The position numbers and the translations under genes are program-made. DNA of 12,733 nucleotides from Chloroflexota bacterium (GTDB lineage Bacteria > Chloroflexota > Dehalococcoidia > E44-bin15). This document shows, one piece after another, positions 1 to 7,552 of this stretch. The notes under the pieces were generated by a model. That model did no database searches. It was not told the origin of the DNA and saw nothing but the letters and a program-made list of their open reading frames with translations. Where the stretch lies: contig JADFVG010000013.1 in assembly GCA_015222405.1 (NCBI GenBank), positions 1 to 12,733 on the forward strand, written 5' to 3'. Position 1 is the first letter of the stretch. Every line of letters begins with the position of its first letter.

Positions 1-608
1 AGCACTTTGACCCCGTAGTCCACCCGCACCCTGATGAAGCCGCAGCTGGGATAATCACAGTTGCAGAGCCCGCCGAGATAGGGGGTTCCGAAGGTGTAGA
101 TGCCCTGGACAAGACCCCTTTTGTTCATCTTGGTCACAACTTCTTTAGCCTCGTCAGAGGTGAGGAACTGGACTCCACCCCGATAGGTTTCGGGCCAGCG
201 CTCCCACTTATACATCCCAGGACCCATGCCAATGCAGGTGAAGTTCTCCTCATCGGGGAGGCCCTGCATAGAGCGCCGACAGACACAGGTCATTAGGGCG
301 ATAGGGTACATGATGTCTATAACCTTGAGTGCCTCATCGAGGGTGATAACCTGCCCAAAATGAACGGCCAGGGCACTTGCCTCCGCCTCCTGCTTCAGCC
401 TTTCCACAGTCTCGATGTCGCCTTTCTCTTCGGCCTCAAGGAACTCCCTGCCAACAGCAGCCATTCCCCCAGCTAACTGAGGGTTAGCCTCCGCCCCCAG
501 TGCCTCAGCCTCTTCCTTCCTGATCTTGTACAGCCGTCTGGCATAGTTTGCGGGGTTGAAGTACCATCTCTCATAGCCATCGCCATATCGCTCGCATAAG
601 AGACACAT
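1..608 (-). CDS. 4Fe-4S cysteine-rich protein, C-terminus cut by window edge
   Basis: This open frame was translated by hand and runs off the left edge with no stop: 202 complete codons are visible. Cysteines lie at residues 2, 5, 108, 110, 125, 182, 184 and 189. The pattern CVCR, then a lone C, then CNCxxxxC resembles the cysteine-rich region that precedes a ferredoxin-type dicluster domain in anaerobe 4Fe-4S proteins, so a ferredoxin domain probably follows outside the window. Residues 30-80 are charged and likely helical. The start is ATG at 608, because AAGGAG (618-623) lies 9 bases upstream. The in-frame ATG at 617 abuts the same AAGGAG and is too close. The gene lies 71 bp downstream of the DUF3786 gene on the same strand, so the two are probably co-transcribed. 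A role in electron transfer is inferred from the cysteines; the partner and reaction are unknown. Confidence 0.8.
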   Translation of the reverse strand, partial: MCLLCERYGDGYERWYFNPANYARRLYKIRKEEAEALGAEANPQLAGGMAAVGREFLEAEEKGDIETVERLKQEAEASALAVHFGQVITLDEALKVIDIMYPIALMTCVCRRSMQGLPDEENFTCIGMGPGMYKWERWPETYRGGVQFLTSDEAKEVVTKMNKRGLVQGIYTFGTPYLGGLCNCDYPSCGFIRVRVDYGVKV

Positions 609-633
609 AGGCTTCATCTCCTTGTTTCAAGCA

Positions 634-648
634 TTGTGCACAGCACAA
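634..648. repeat. inverted repeat TTGTGC-ACA-GCACAA between the DUF3786 and 4Fe-4S genes
   Basis: Perfect 6-bp arms are separated by 3 bases in the 71-bp spacer. A smaller palindrome (CTTG-TTT-CAAG, 621-631) sits next to it and includes part of the Shine-Dalgarno of the downstream gene. It could be an operator or an intercistronic RNA hairpin; there is no T-tract, so it is not a standard terminator. Confidence 0.35.
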
Positions 649-679
649 GATAGCGTTTCCTGCTCTGAGGGTCAATTTG

Positions 680-1291
680 TTATCCGCTTTTTCTCTCAAG
701 CGAGCCCCTCAGTGCCTGGCTAAGGTAGATGCCGAGATAGGAAAGGTCTTCGGTGGGCAGGTAGTGAGGGGCAGCGGCATCAAAGAGCATATTAATGGAT
801 GCGGGCACCTCCTCATCACCCAAATACAGGATGCAGCCCATAGGGATTTTGGGCAGCGCCAGGAACCTGAAGGCGGCATCACCGCTGCGACTCATGGGGC
901 TGCCCCCTAGGGCAAGGCCTGCCTGGCGAAAACCCTGAGCATCGTTTCCAAAGGCTTTGGCCAAGGGGTCCAAGGCCCAACTGGTGAACCTCCGCTCGAA
1001 GAGGAAGGCGCCAGGAAGATGGCGATAGCCGATCCACATGCCCGAGATGGGGGTGCCATCAGCGTTAAGCAGGTAGTGCAGGAGCAGTACTTGAATGAAC
1101 AGCGGGGGAGGGGCATCGCTGCCAACCTCTTCTAACTTTATCTCTGGGTAATGGACTAAAAAGGAGCGATGGAAGAAGGGTATAGTAAATTTCCCCTCCT
1201 CGAAGTTGGCCCCACTCTTGGCAGCCACAACATAGGGGGTGATCCCCTGCATCTCCTTTATTGCCTTGCGGTAAGCGGTGTCGAGACCCAT
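680..1291 (-). CDS. DUF3786 family protein
   Basis: The protein has 203 residues and is probably cytoplasmic; I see no signal peptide or membrane segment. The sequence fits my knowledge of DUF3786, a family of unknown function in anaerobes: a central block with LLLHYLLNADGTP and MWIGYRHLPGA, and a C-terminal block with ILYLGDEEVPASINMLFD and HYLPTEDLSYLG. The frame stays open up to a TTG at 1351, but that TTG is the -35 box of a good promoter (TTGCCT, 17 bp, TATACT). The transcript should begin near 1316, so the ATG at 1291 is chosen. No good Shine-Dalgarno precedes it, and a 5-bp hairpin lies at 1303-1317. It is first in a probable operon with the 4Fe-4S gene downstream, which suggests a redox- or cofactor-related role (inference only). 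Confidence 0.8.
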   Translation of the reverse strand: MGLDTAYRKAIKEMQGITPYVVAAKSGANFEEGKFTIPFFHRSFLVHYPEIKLEEVGSDAPPPLFIQVLLLHYLLNADGTPISGMWIGYRHLPGAFLFERRFTSWALDPLAKAFGNDAQGFRQAGLALGGSPMSRSGDAAFRFLALPKIPMGCILYLGDEEVPASINMLFDAAAPHYLPTEDLSYLGIYLSQALRGSLERKSG

Positions 1292-1302
1292 TTTTGATCT
1301 GC

Positions 1303-1317
1303 CGGGACCAAATCCCG
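1303..1317 (-). repeat. 5' leader hairpin of the DUF3786 transcript
   Basis: Arms CGGGA and TCCCG are separated by a 5-base loop. The predicted transcription start (about 1316) falls at the edge of the stem, so the mRNA would begin with this hairpin, 11 bases before the ATG at 1291. It may influence stability or translation. Confidence 0.35.
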
Positions 1318-1322
1318 TCTTC

Positions 1323-1351
1323 AGTATAATCCACTTTGCCCTGCGAGGCAA
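1323..1351 (-). promoter_or_regulatory. sigma70-type promoter for the DUF3786 operon
   Basis: On the minus strand the -35 is TTGCCT (1351-1346), the spacer is exactly 17 bp and the -10 is TATACT (1328-1323). It is divergent from the ftsH promoter. The malic enzyme promoter has the same -35 hexamer and spacing. Confidence 0.6.
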
Positions 1352-1396
1352 GAAGAGCCCTTGATATATGCCGATATTTAATTTTTTGATACTTTC

Positions 1397-1405
1397 TGAT
1401 ATACT
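1397..1405 (+). promoter_or_regulatory. extended -10 promoter for ftsH
   Basis: TGATATACT matches an extended -10 (TGnTATAAT) with one difference. The hexamer 17 bp upstream, TTTAAT, is a poor -35, as expected for an extended -10 promoter. The predicted start is near 1412, leaving a leader of about 75 bases. That leader contains a 6-bp GC-rich stem (1457-1462 with 1469-1474, one G-U pair) just before the start codon. Confidence 0.45.
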
Positions 1406-1487
1406 ATCTCAGTAAAGTAGATTTAGCGGAGGAAGAGCGAGCTATTTGTAGGCATCGCGGGGTGTTCTCCTCGCATGGGGTGGTGGC

Positions 1488-3410
1488 ATGAGTTCCAAAC
1501 TTTTGCGGCGCGGCCTTATTTATCTGGTGGTTACCGGCGCCTTAGTAGCGATCTTCTTCACCTTTTTCCCTTCCTCTCCAGGCACGGAAAAGGTCTCTGA
1601 AGGCACCCTGATGGCAATGGTGGGCGATGAGGTTATCGCGAAGCTCGAGGTTCGCGATGAATCGGTGACCGCCTATGCTATAGGGGGAGCATCGCTGGCG
1701 GACTATGTAACAGTTGACGACGAGCCGGTGAAACGGGACAAAGTGAAATCCACCATCGACAACGATGTGGGCATCTATGATACTTTTGACGCCTATGGGG
1801 TCACCCCCGACACTTGGAAAAAAGTCGACATCCAGAATATCTCCGCCAGCGGCTTTAACTGGGGCATTCTTATCAACTTTCTGCCCCTGCTATTCTTTGG
1901 GTTTCTGCTTTGGTTCCTCTTTCGCCAGGCGCGCGGCAGCAGTTCTCAGGCGATGAGCTTTGGCCGGAGCAGGGCTCGTTTGTTTTCCAGCGTCAATCCC
2001 ACCGTCACCTTCGATGATGTCGCTGGTGTGGAGGAGTCCAAAGAGGAGCTTCGGGAAGTGGTAGAGTTTCTCAAGTTGCCGGAGAAGTTCACCAGCCTCG
2101 GGGCGCGCACCCCCCGTGGTGTGCTCCTTGTCGGACCGCCGGGCACAGGAAAGACCCTCCTCGCCCGTGCTGTCGCTGGCGAGGCTGCTGTCCCCTTCTA
2201 CTCCATAAGCGGCAGCGAATTTGTGGAGATGTTCGTTGGTGTCGGCGCCTCCAGGGTGAGAGACCTCTTTGAACAAGCGAAACGAAATGCTCCCTGCATT
2301 ATCTTTATTGATGAGATCGATGCCGTAGGGCGTCAACGAGGGGCGGGGCTTGGCGGTGGCCACGATGAAAGAGAGCAGACGCTGAACCAGATTCTTACCG
2401 AGATGGATGGCTTTGACTCTGCGACCAATGTCATCGTCCTCTCAGCCACCAACCGTCCTGATATCCTCGATCCGGCACTGCTTCGCCCTGGTCGCTTCGA
2501 CCGCCAGGTGATCCTGGACCAGCCTGATATTAAGGGGCGAAAGGCAATCCTTGCGGTTCATACCAAGGGCAAGCCTCTGGAGGACTCTGTAGACCTGGAG
2601 GTCATCGCCAAGCAAACGGTGGGATTCAGTGGTGCTGACCTTGCCAACCTGGTGAACGAGTCAGCTATCCTGGCTGCCAGACGCGATAAGAAGACCATCG
2701 GCCTTGCTGAACTGGAGGAATCCATTGACCGGGTGATGGCTGGCCCTGAGAGGAAGAGCAGGGTCATAAGCCCCAGGGAGAAAGAGGTCACCGCTTACCA
2801 TGAGTCCGGCCACGCCTTGGTAGGAAGGATGCTGCCCCATGCCGACCCGGTGCACAAGATCACCATCATCACCCGGGGGATGATGGCGGGCTACACTCGC
2901 TTCCTTCCGACCGAGGACCGCTATCTATGGACGCGTTCCCAGCTCAACGATAAATTGGCTAGCTTGCTGGGTGGGCATGCCGCTGAGGGGCTTATCTTCG
3001 GCGAAATGACCACCGGAAGCCACAGTGACATCGAGCAGGCAACAAAAATTGTGCGCAAGATGGTCACCGAATATGGGATGAGCGAAAAGCTAGGCCCCCG
3101 CACCTTTGGACGCAGGGAGGAGCTGGTATTCCTGGGCCGAGAGGTATCAGAGCAAAAAGACTATAGCGATAAGACAGCTGAGGAGATCGATGCGGAGGTT
3201 CACGCCGTTATCCAGCATGCCTATGATGTAGCTAAAGAGATCCTCACCAAGAATAGAGCCAAGCTGGTGCAGATAGCGGAGGCATTGATCGCTAAAGAGA
3301 CTATAGAGGGTGAAGAGTTGGAGGCACTGTTCAATGCCCCCGTTCCCTCGCCTGCTAAGAAGCGGGCATCAGTCCCCAAAAAGCAGAAGTCATCTAGCTT
3401 GCCTGATTAG
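1488..3410 (+). CDS. ftsH: ATP-dependent zinc metalloprotease FtsH
   Basis: This is a membrane-anchored AAA+ protease that extracts and degrades membrane and regulatory proteins; the family works as a hexamer facing the cytoplasm. Its 640 residues are of normal family length. Membrane segments lie at about 11-27 and 124-145, with a small extracytoplasmic domain between them. The AAA module has Walker A GPPGTGKT (216-223), Walker B IIFIDEID (271-278) and a second region of homology with TNRPDILDPALLRPGRFDRQ (321-340). The M41 protease site is HESGH (438-442), and the probable third zinc ligand is D514 in SHSDIEQAT. The tail after 620 is lysine- and serine-rich. The ATG at 1488 lacks a classic Shine-Dalgarno; only a GGGGTGG stretch precedes it. 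moaE follows after one base. The gene appears complete and functional. Confidence 0.97.
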   Translation: MSSKLLRRGLIYLVVTGALVAIFFTFFPSSPGTEKVSEGTLMAMVGDEVIAKLEVRDESVTAYAIGGASLADYVTVDDEPVKRDKVKSTIDNDVGIYDTFDAYGVTPDTWKKVDIQNISASGFNWGILINFLPLLFFGFLLWFLFRQARGSSSQAMSFGRSRARLFSSVNPTVTFDDVAGVEESKEELREVVEFLKLPEKFTSLGARTPRGVLLVGPPGTGKTLLARAVAGEAAVPFYSISGSEFVEMFVGVGASRVRDLFEQAKRNAPCIIFIDEIDAVGRQRGAGLGGGHDEREQTLNQILTEMDGFDSATNVIVLSATNRPDILDPALLRPGRFDRQVILDQPDIKGRKAILAVHTKGKPLEDSVDLEVIAKQTVGFSGADLANLVNESAILAARRDKKTIGLAELEESIDRVMAGPERKSRVISPREKEVTAYHESGHALVGRMLPHADPVHKITIITRGMMAGYTRFLPTEDRYLWTRSQLNDKLASLLGGHAAEGLIFGEMTTGSHSDIEQATKIVRKMVTEYGMSEKLGPRTFGRREELVFLGREVSEQKDYSDKTAEEIDAEVHAVIQHAYDVAKEILTKNRAKLVQIAEALIAKETIEGEELEALFNAPVPSPAKKRASVPKKQKSSSLPD

Positions 3411-3411
3411 C

Positions 3412-3798
3412 ATGTTTGAGGCTACGCAAAACCCCATCCTGCCCCATCTTGTCCTGAACAGCCTGAAGAGGGATACCCACGGTGCACTGGTAAGCTTCAT
3501 CGGGACGGTACGGGCATATTCCGCAGGCGGAAAGAGGGTTCTCTTTGTCGAGTGTGAAGGAGACAAGGAAGTGGTGGAGCAGGAGTTGCAGGAGGTGGGT
3601 GATGATATTTGTCAGCGGTGGCACATTGAGGATATAGCTCTTTGCCACCGGCTGAGTCGGCTCGGCGTGGGGGAAACTATCTTTGTTGCCGCCGTTGCCG
3701 CCCCCCACCGCCGGGAAGCCTTTCAGGCCTGCCAATACGCAATTGACCGCGTCAAAGAAAGGGTTCTGCTAAGGGAGACTTTAGCTGAAGGGGCTTAG
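3412..3798 (+). CDS. moaE: MoaE-like molybdopterin synthase catalytic subunit, short C-terminus
   Basis: MoaE with MoaD converts precursor Z (cPMP) to molybdopterin. The 128 residues show family landmarks: GALVSFIGTVR (24-34), LSRLGVGETIFVAAVAAPHRREAF (81-104, with H99 and R100), and IDRVK with K115, matching E. coli K119 at a constant offset. E. coli has a second key lysine, K126 in a WKRE motif. Here the ungapped position is E122, next to R121, and the protein ends six residues later instead of carrying the usual longer tail. The PxWK motif is therefore missing. The start at 3412 avoids a 34-codon overlap with ftsH; no strong Shine-Dalgarno is visible, so coupling to ftsH translation is likely. 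No MoaD or other Moco gene is in the window. It may be a divergent but active MoaE, or a relative with changed function. Confidence 0.78.
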   Translation: MFEATQNPILPHLVLNSLKRDTHGALVSFIGTVRAYSAGGKRVLFVECEGDKEVVEQELQEVGDDICQRWHIEDIALCHRLSRLGVGETIFVAAVAAPHRREAFQACQYAIDRVKERVLLRETLAEGA

Positions 3799-3808
3799 CC
3801 CCTATTTT
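3789..3808 (+). terminator. probable terminator of ftsH-moaE
   Basis: A 6-bp stem AGGGGC/GCCCCT with a 3-base loop (3789-3803) is followed by ATTTT. It overlaps the moaE stop codon and sits in the 30-bp gap between convergent genes. The stem is GC-rich but short and the T-tract is weak. Confidence 0.45.
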
Positions 3809-3828
3809 GGCTATATAATCAAGGTCAG

Positions 3829-4821
3829 TTAAAAGAACTCGCCGAAGGAGATGAGGAGCCAACCGATCCCGGCGCATATAGGAAAGGTCAGCACCCAGGC
3901 GAGAATGATGTTTCCAGCAACACCCCAGCGCACTGCGGAAAGCCGTTTTGTCGCCCCCACCCCCATAATGGAGGAGCTGATGCAGTGGGTGGTGCTCACC
4001 GGGATGCCAAGGGCCGAGGCAGCCTCGATGACTGCTGCTGCTGAACTCTCAGCGGCAAAGCCGTGAACCGGGCGTAGAGCAGTAATCCTTGTCCCCAAGG
4101 TTCTTATAACGCGCCAGCCGCCAATTAAAGTGCCCAGGGCGATGGCTGAGCCGGAAAGAACCCACATCCAGGGATCAATCTGAAACTGTTCCGAGCCGCG
4201 GTGGATCATCAGCGCCATGGCGATGACCCCTATCGGCATCTGACCATCATTCTTGCCATGGCTATAAGCCATAAAAGCAGCAGAGAGTATCTGAAGGCGG
4301 CTGAAAAGGCCTTCCACTCTAAGGGGGGTAGCACGCCGAAATGCCCAGGATAAGCCAACCATCACGGTCAGTCCTCCGGCAAAGCCTAAGAGAGGGGCGA
4401 TACCTACTGCCGAGAGCACCTTGCCAAAGCCTCCCCACATAATAACCCCGCTCCCCTCGGCGGCAAACCCTGCCCCCACCAGCCCGGCAATAAAGCTGTG
4501 GCTCATGCTCACCGGAAGACCGAGGAGGGTTGCTGCCGTTCCCCAGATAATCACCGCAGCCAGGGAAGCGAATATGATGTCATAGCCCTGGCTGAGCACA
4601 CCTGGGTCGATGATCTTGGTGCCTATGAATACAGCTACTGCTGTTCCCGTAGCTGCCCCGGCGAAGTTTAGAACGGCAGCCATGCCTACAGCACGGAGGG
4701 GAGAGAGAACGCGGGTACCTATTACAGTGGCGATAGCATTAGCGGCATCGTTGAAACCATTAACAAGAGCAAAACCGATGGCAAAGATTATGACGAAAAT
4801 GAAAAGTGCCGACTCAGGCAC
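3829..4821 (-). CDS. pit: PiT-family inorganic phosphate transporter
   Basis: This is an integral membrane carrier that imports phosphate (probably as a metal-phosphate complex) with a cation. Its 330 residues match the short bacterial PiT form. The N-terminal signature NGFNDAANAIATVIGTR (21-37) and the C-terminal repeat version around VIEAASALGIPVSTTHC (about 264-280) are the two inverted PiT motifs. The rest is hydrophobic with about ten membrane segments. The start is GTG at 4821, inside the end of the upstream DUF47 gene. The two frames overlap by 8 bases (4814-4821), which indicates translational coupling. A DUF47 gene followed by pit is a common bacterial arrangement. It is convergent with moaE. 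Confidence 0.93.
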   Translation of the reverse strand: MPESALFIFVIIFAIGFALVNGFNDAANAIATVIGTRVLSPLRAVGMAAVLNFAGAATGTAVAVFIGTKIIDPGVLSQGYDIIFASLAAVIIWGTAATLLGLPVSMSHSFIAGLVGAGFAAEGSGVIMWGGFGKVLSAVGIAPLLGFAGGLTVMVGLSWAFRRATPLRVEGLFSRLQILSAAFMAYSHGKNDGQMPIGVIAMALMIHRGSEQFQIDPWMWVLSGSAIALGTLIGGWRVIRTLGTRITALRPVHGFAAESSAAAVIEAASALGIPVSTTHCISSSIMGVGATKRLSAVRWGVAGNIILAWVLTFPICAGIGWLLISFGEFF

Positions 4822-5443
4822 GCTTTATCATTACCCCTTCGAGGATATCAGCGATGTCCTCGCAGCTGTCGACGGCGTTCTCCATGTTTTCATAGATCTC
4901 CATCCACTTGATCACATTAGTAACGTCTACCTGCTCATGGAAAAGCTCCGCCAGGGCGGAGCGTCTCACAGCGTCAGCCTCGTTCTCCAGTCTATTTATC
5001 TCGATGCAGTGCTCTCTCATGTGACTCAGCTCGCGGCGGTGGCGCAGCCGGGGTATTGCTTCGCCCACCTCGGTAGTCACCCTGACCAGGACATCGGCCA
5101 CCTCCTTTGCCCTCTCCGTAGGTTTGTCAATGCCGTAGAGCACTATGCGCACAGCGGCGGCTTCGATGAAGTCCATCACATCGTCCATACGCTGGGCAAG
5201 CTGGGCAATATCCTCCCTGTCGATGGGGGTAACAAAGGTGCCATGAAGCTGGGCAATGATGCGGTGGGTGATGTTGTCCCCGTGGTGTTCCAGCTCGGTG
5301 AGTTGCCTTACCTTTTCCTCCACATCCTCCCAATTCCGCAGCAGCTCGGCAAAGAGACAGGCAGCCCGCACCAGGTTTTGGGCGCTCTCCTCAAAGAGGT
5401 CGAAGAACTTTTCCTCGCGTGGCAGGAGATGGAATCTGTGCAA
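4814..5443 (-). CDS. DUF47 / PhoU-like phosphate transport accessory protein
   Basis: This is a cytoplasmic all-helical protein of 209 residues, the usual DUF47 length. Members accompany PiT transporters and are thought to regulate them. Acid-rich helices with the PhoU-type metal-binding pattern are visible: ELEHHGDNITHR, DREDIAQLAQRMDDVMDFIE, RLENEADAVRR and NMENAVDSCEDIADILEG. The start is TTG at 5443. AAAGGAG lies 7 bases upstream of it, and no ATG in the early frame has a comparable site. It is the first gene of a two-gene unit with pit and is driven by the promoter at 5468-5496. No Pho-box-like direct repeat is evident, so phosphate control is not shown by the sequence. Confidence 0.9.
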   Translation of the reverse strand: MHRFHLLPREEKFFDLFEESAQNLVRAACLFAELLRNWEDVEEKVRQLTELEHHGDNITHRIIAQLHGTFVTPIDREDIAQLAQRMDDVMDFIEAAAVRIVLYGIDKPTERAKEVADVLVRVTTEVGEAIPRLRHRRELSHMREHCIEINRLENEADAVRRSALAELFHEQVDVTNVIKWMEIYENMENAVDSCEDIADILEGVMIKRA

Positions 5444-5467
5444 AGGCTATCTCCTTTATATCAGCTT

Positions 5468-5496
5468 AAATTAGCAGAGAGGAGCCGCATTGTCAA
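5468..5496 (-). promoter_or_regulatory. strong sigma70-type promoter for DUF47-pit
   Basis: On the minus strand a perfect TTGACA (5496-5491), a 17-bp spacer and TAATTT (5473-5468) precede the Shine-Dalgarno and TTG start of the DUF47 gene. The predicted leader is short, about 20 bases. It is divergent from the archease promoter. Confidence 0.65.
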
Positions 5497-5521
5497 TACA
5501 ATTCTCTTCAAGCCGGCAATC

Positions 5522-5530
5522 TGATATAAT
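5522..5530 (+). promoter_or_regulatory. extended -10 promoter for archease-rtcB
   Basis: TGATATAAT is a perfect extended -10 element. The -35 position holds TTCTCT, a poor match, which is consistent with extended -10 dependence. The predicted start is near 5537, about 20 bases before the TTG start codon. Confidence 0.55.
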
Positions 5531-5557
5531 AATTGAATGCGATAAAAAGGGGGCTGT

Positions 5558-5974
5558 TTGAGCAAAAGGTTTGAGGTTATCGAACATACGGCGGACGTTG
5601 GAATTGCTGCCTATGGCTCAGACCTGAAAAAGGCATTTGCCAACGCTGCTTATGCCCTCTTTAGCCTGATGGTTGACCTTAAGCATGTCGGCGATAACCT
5701 TGACCGCGAGGTGGAGGTAACGGCGGAGAATCATGAGGACCTTCTTGTGGCCTGGCTCAACGAACTCATCTATCTTTTTGAGGTGGAGAGCATCCTGTTT
5801 AAGAGGTTTAGGATTGATGAGCTCACCGAGACCAAGCTTAAGGCTAGGTGCTATGGGGAGAAGGTGGACCCGGTGCGACATAAGATAAGGGTGGGGGTCA
5901 AGGCAGCTACCTACCATATGCTCAAGGTGGAAAAGGACAACGGCTTTAGAGTTCAGGTGCTCTTCGATATCTAG
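5558..5974 (+). CDS. archease, RtcB activator
   Basis: Archease speeds the guanylylation and turnover of the RNA ligase RtcB. The 138 residues match family length. The N-terminal EHTADVG motif places the metal-binding aspartate at D13, and the C-terminal VLFDI supplies the second, D137. The conserved middle block YGEKVDPVRHKI and the later VKAATYHMLKVEK are typical of the family. The start is TTG at 5558 with an AGGGGG Shine-Dalgarno at 5548-5553, four bases upstream. rtcB starts 13 bases after the stop on the same strand, so the two are clearly one operon and the assignment is mutually supporting. Confidence 0.93.
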   Translation: MSKRFEVIEHTADVGIAAYGSDLKKAFANAAYALFSLMVDLKHVGDNLDREVEVTAENHEDLLVAWLNELIYLFEVESILFKRFRIDELTETKLKARCYGEKVDPVRHKIRVGVKAATYHMLKVEKDNGFRVQVLFDI

Positions 5975-5987
5975 AGGGGGTGATGTG

Positions 5988-7445
5988 ATGCCGCGTTGGG
6001 AGGGAACACTAAAGAAAATAGATGATTACCGCTGGGAGATTCCTCAAAGCTACAAGGCGGGCATGAGAGTGCCCGGGCTTATTTATGCCGACGAGGCCAT
6101 GCTGGAGCATATTCGGGAGGACCAGACCCCGGAGCAGGTGGCCAACGTTGCTTGCCTCCCCGGGATCGTTGCCAGGTCCCTGGCTATGCCCGATATCCAT
6201 TGGGGCTACGGTTTCCCCATCGGGGGTGTTGCTGCTACCAGGATTGAGGATGGCGTGATCTCTCCCGGAGGGGTAGGCTATGACATTAACTGTGGGGTGC
6301 GCCTCCTCCGCACTAATCTTATGCAGGAGGATGTCAGTCCCAAGATTGAGGAGTTGATCTCCGAGCTTTATCGAGCTATCCCTTCAGGGGTGGGCTCTCA
6401 GGGAAGGCTGAGGTTGGATCAGAAGGAGATAGAAAAGGTTCTGCTCATGGGCGCCAGATGGGCGGTGGAGAAGGGATATGGGGAGGCGAGGGATTTGGAG
6501 GTCACTGAGGCCAACGGGAGCATGCCTGGTGGCGATCCCCAGTGTGTGAGCACCAAGGCCAAACAGCGAGGTGGTCCCCAGCTAGGGACCTTGGGCGCGG
6601 GGAACCACTTTTTGGAGGTGCAGGCGGTAGAGGAGATCTACGAGCCTGCCATCGCTGCGGTCATGGGGATTGAAAGGGTGGGTCAAGTGCTACTCCTGAT
6701 CCACACCGGCTCGCGAGGCTTTGGTCATCAAGTTTGCACCGACCATTTAGTGACTATGGGAGCGGCGGTCCAAAGATATGGCATCCACCTACCCGACCGC
6801 CAGCTTGCCTGTGCCCCGGTGAAATCCCCGGAGGGCAAAGACTACTTTGCCGCTATGGTCTGCGCTGCCAACTACGCCTGGACCAATCGCCAGTGCATTA
6901 CCCATTGGGCACGGGAATGCTTCGTTAAGGTCTTTGGCCAGAGCCAGCGCGAACTGGGCCTGGAGATGGTATATGATGTGACGCACAATATCGCCAAGAT
7001 GGAGGATTACCAGGTTGATGGGAAGAGGCTTTCCCTCTGCATCCATCGCAAGGGGGCAACCAGGGCCTTCCCCGCGGGACATCCAGAGGTTCCCGCTATC
7101 TACGCCGAGATTGGGCAGCCAGTGCTCATCCCTGGCGACATGGGTCGCTACTCCTACATCCTGGTAGGCACACAAAGGGCAATGGAGGAGACCTTTGGCT
7201 CCACCTGTCATGGGGCAGGCAGGGTGCAGAGTCGCACGGCAGCCAAGCGAAGCCAGCGCGGTGTCGATGTTGCCCGAAGGCTCGCCCAGAGAGGAATCAT
7301 CGTCAAGGCAGGAAGCATGGCATCCCTCGCCGAGGAGGCATCAGAGGCATATAAGGACGTCGCTGCGGTGGTGGAGGTAACCCACAACGCAGGGATCTCT
7401 CGTAAGGTGGCCAAAGCAAGACCCCTAGGGGTGGTCAAGGGCTAG
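5988..7445 (+). CDS. rtcB: RNA-splicing ligase RtcB (3'-phosphate/5'-OH ligase)
   Basis: RtcB joins RNA 2',3'-cyclic phosphate or 3'-phosphate ends to 5'-OH ends using GTP and Mn2+. This role is known in tRNA splicing and RNA repair. The protein has 485 residues counted from the ATG at 5988. The preceding GTG at 5985 is in frame but is less well spaced from the AGGGGGTGA Shine-Dalgarno (5975-5983). All metal and catalytic residues are present: C102 in GYDINCGVR, H207 in GAGNHFLEV, H239 in LLLIHTGSRG, H333 in DVTHN, and the guanylylated histidine H408 in CHGAGR. There is no intein. It forms an operon with archease. The last 23 codons plus downstream sequence are duplicated at 9463-9614. No clear terminator follows, and the malic enzyme gene runs convergently toward it. 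Confidence 0.96.
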   Translation: MPRWEGTLKKIDDYRWEIPQSYKAGMRVPGLIYADEAMLEHIREDQTPEQVANVACLPGIVARSLAMPDIHWGYGFPIGGVAATRIEDGVISPGGVGYDINCGVRLLRTNLMQEDVSPKIEELISELYRAIPSGVGSQGRLRLDQKEIEKVLLMGARWAVEKGYGEARDLEVTEANGSMPGGDPQCVSTKAKQRGGPQLGTLGAGNHFLEVQAVEEIYEPAIAAVMGIERVGQVLLLIHTGSRGFGHQVCTDHLVTMGAAVQRYGIHLPDRQLACAPVKSPEGKDYFAAMVCAANYAWTNRQCITHWARECFVKVFGQSQRELGLEMVYDVTHNIAKMEDYQVDGKRLSLCIHRKGATRAFPAGHPEVPAIYAEIGQPVLIPGDMGRYSYILVGTQRAMEETFGSTCHGAGRVQSRTAAKRSQRGVDVARRLAQRGIIVKAGSMASLAEEASEAYKDVAAVVEVTHNAGISRKVAKARPLGVVKG

Positions 7446-7523
7446 CTGTATAGTAATGGCCATCCAGATTTCAACTCTGCCCCGGCTCGTTGACAGCAGG
7501 GAAGCAATGCTGAGAAACTGGGC
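7372..7523. repeat. 152-bp direct repeat, copy A (rtcB 3' end)
   Basis: It covers the last 24 or so codons of intact rtcB (through the TAG at 7443-7445) and 78 bp downstream. It aligns base for base with 9463-9614: 7 mismatches counted by eye, no gaps, about 95% identity, same orientation. Homology stops sharply on both sides. Copy A has TTGACA (7490-7495) but only GAAACT at the -10 position. Confidence 0.95.
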
Positions 7524-7552
7524 CTGTCTTTGGATAGTAAGGACGCTCTTCT

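Noticed and set aside
3310..3411. Longer moaE start overlapping the end of ftsH by 34 codons
   Set aside because: The extra residues do not resemble MoaE, and the ATG at 3412 gives the normal family N-terminus.
4610..5524. 304-residue plus-strand open frame opposite pit and DUF47
   Set aside because: It is antisense to two well-conserved genes with a matching promoter and Shine-Dalgarno, and its protein has no recognisable family.
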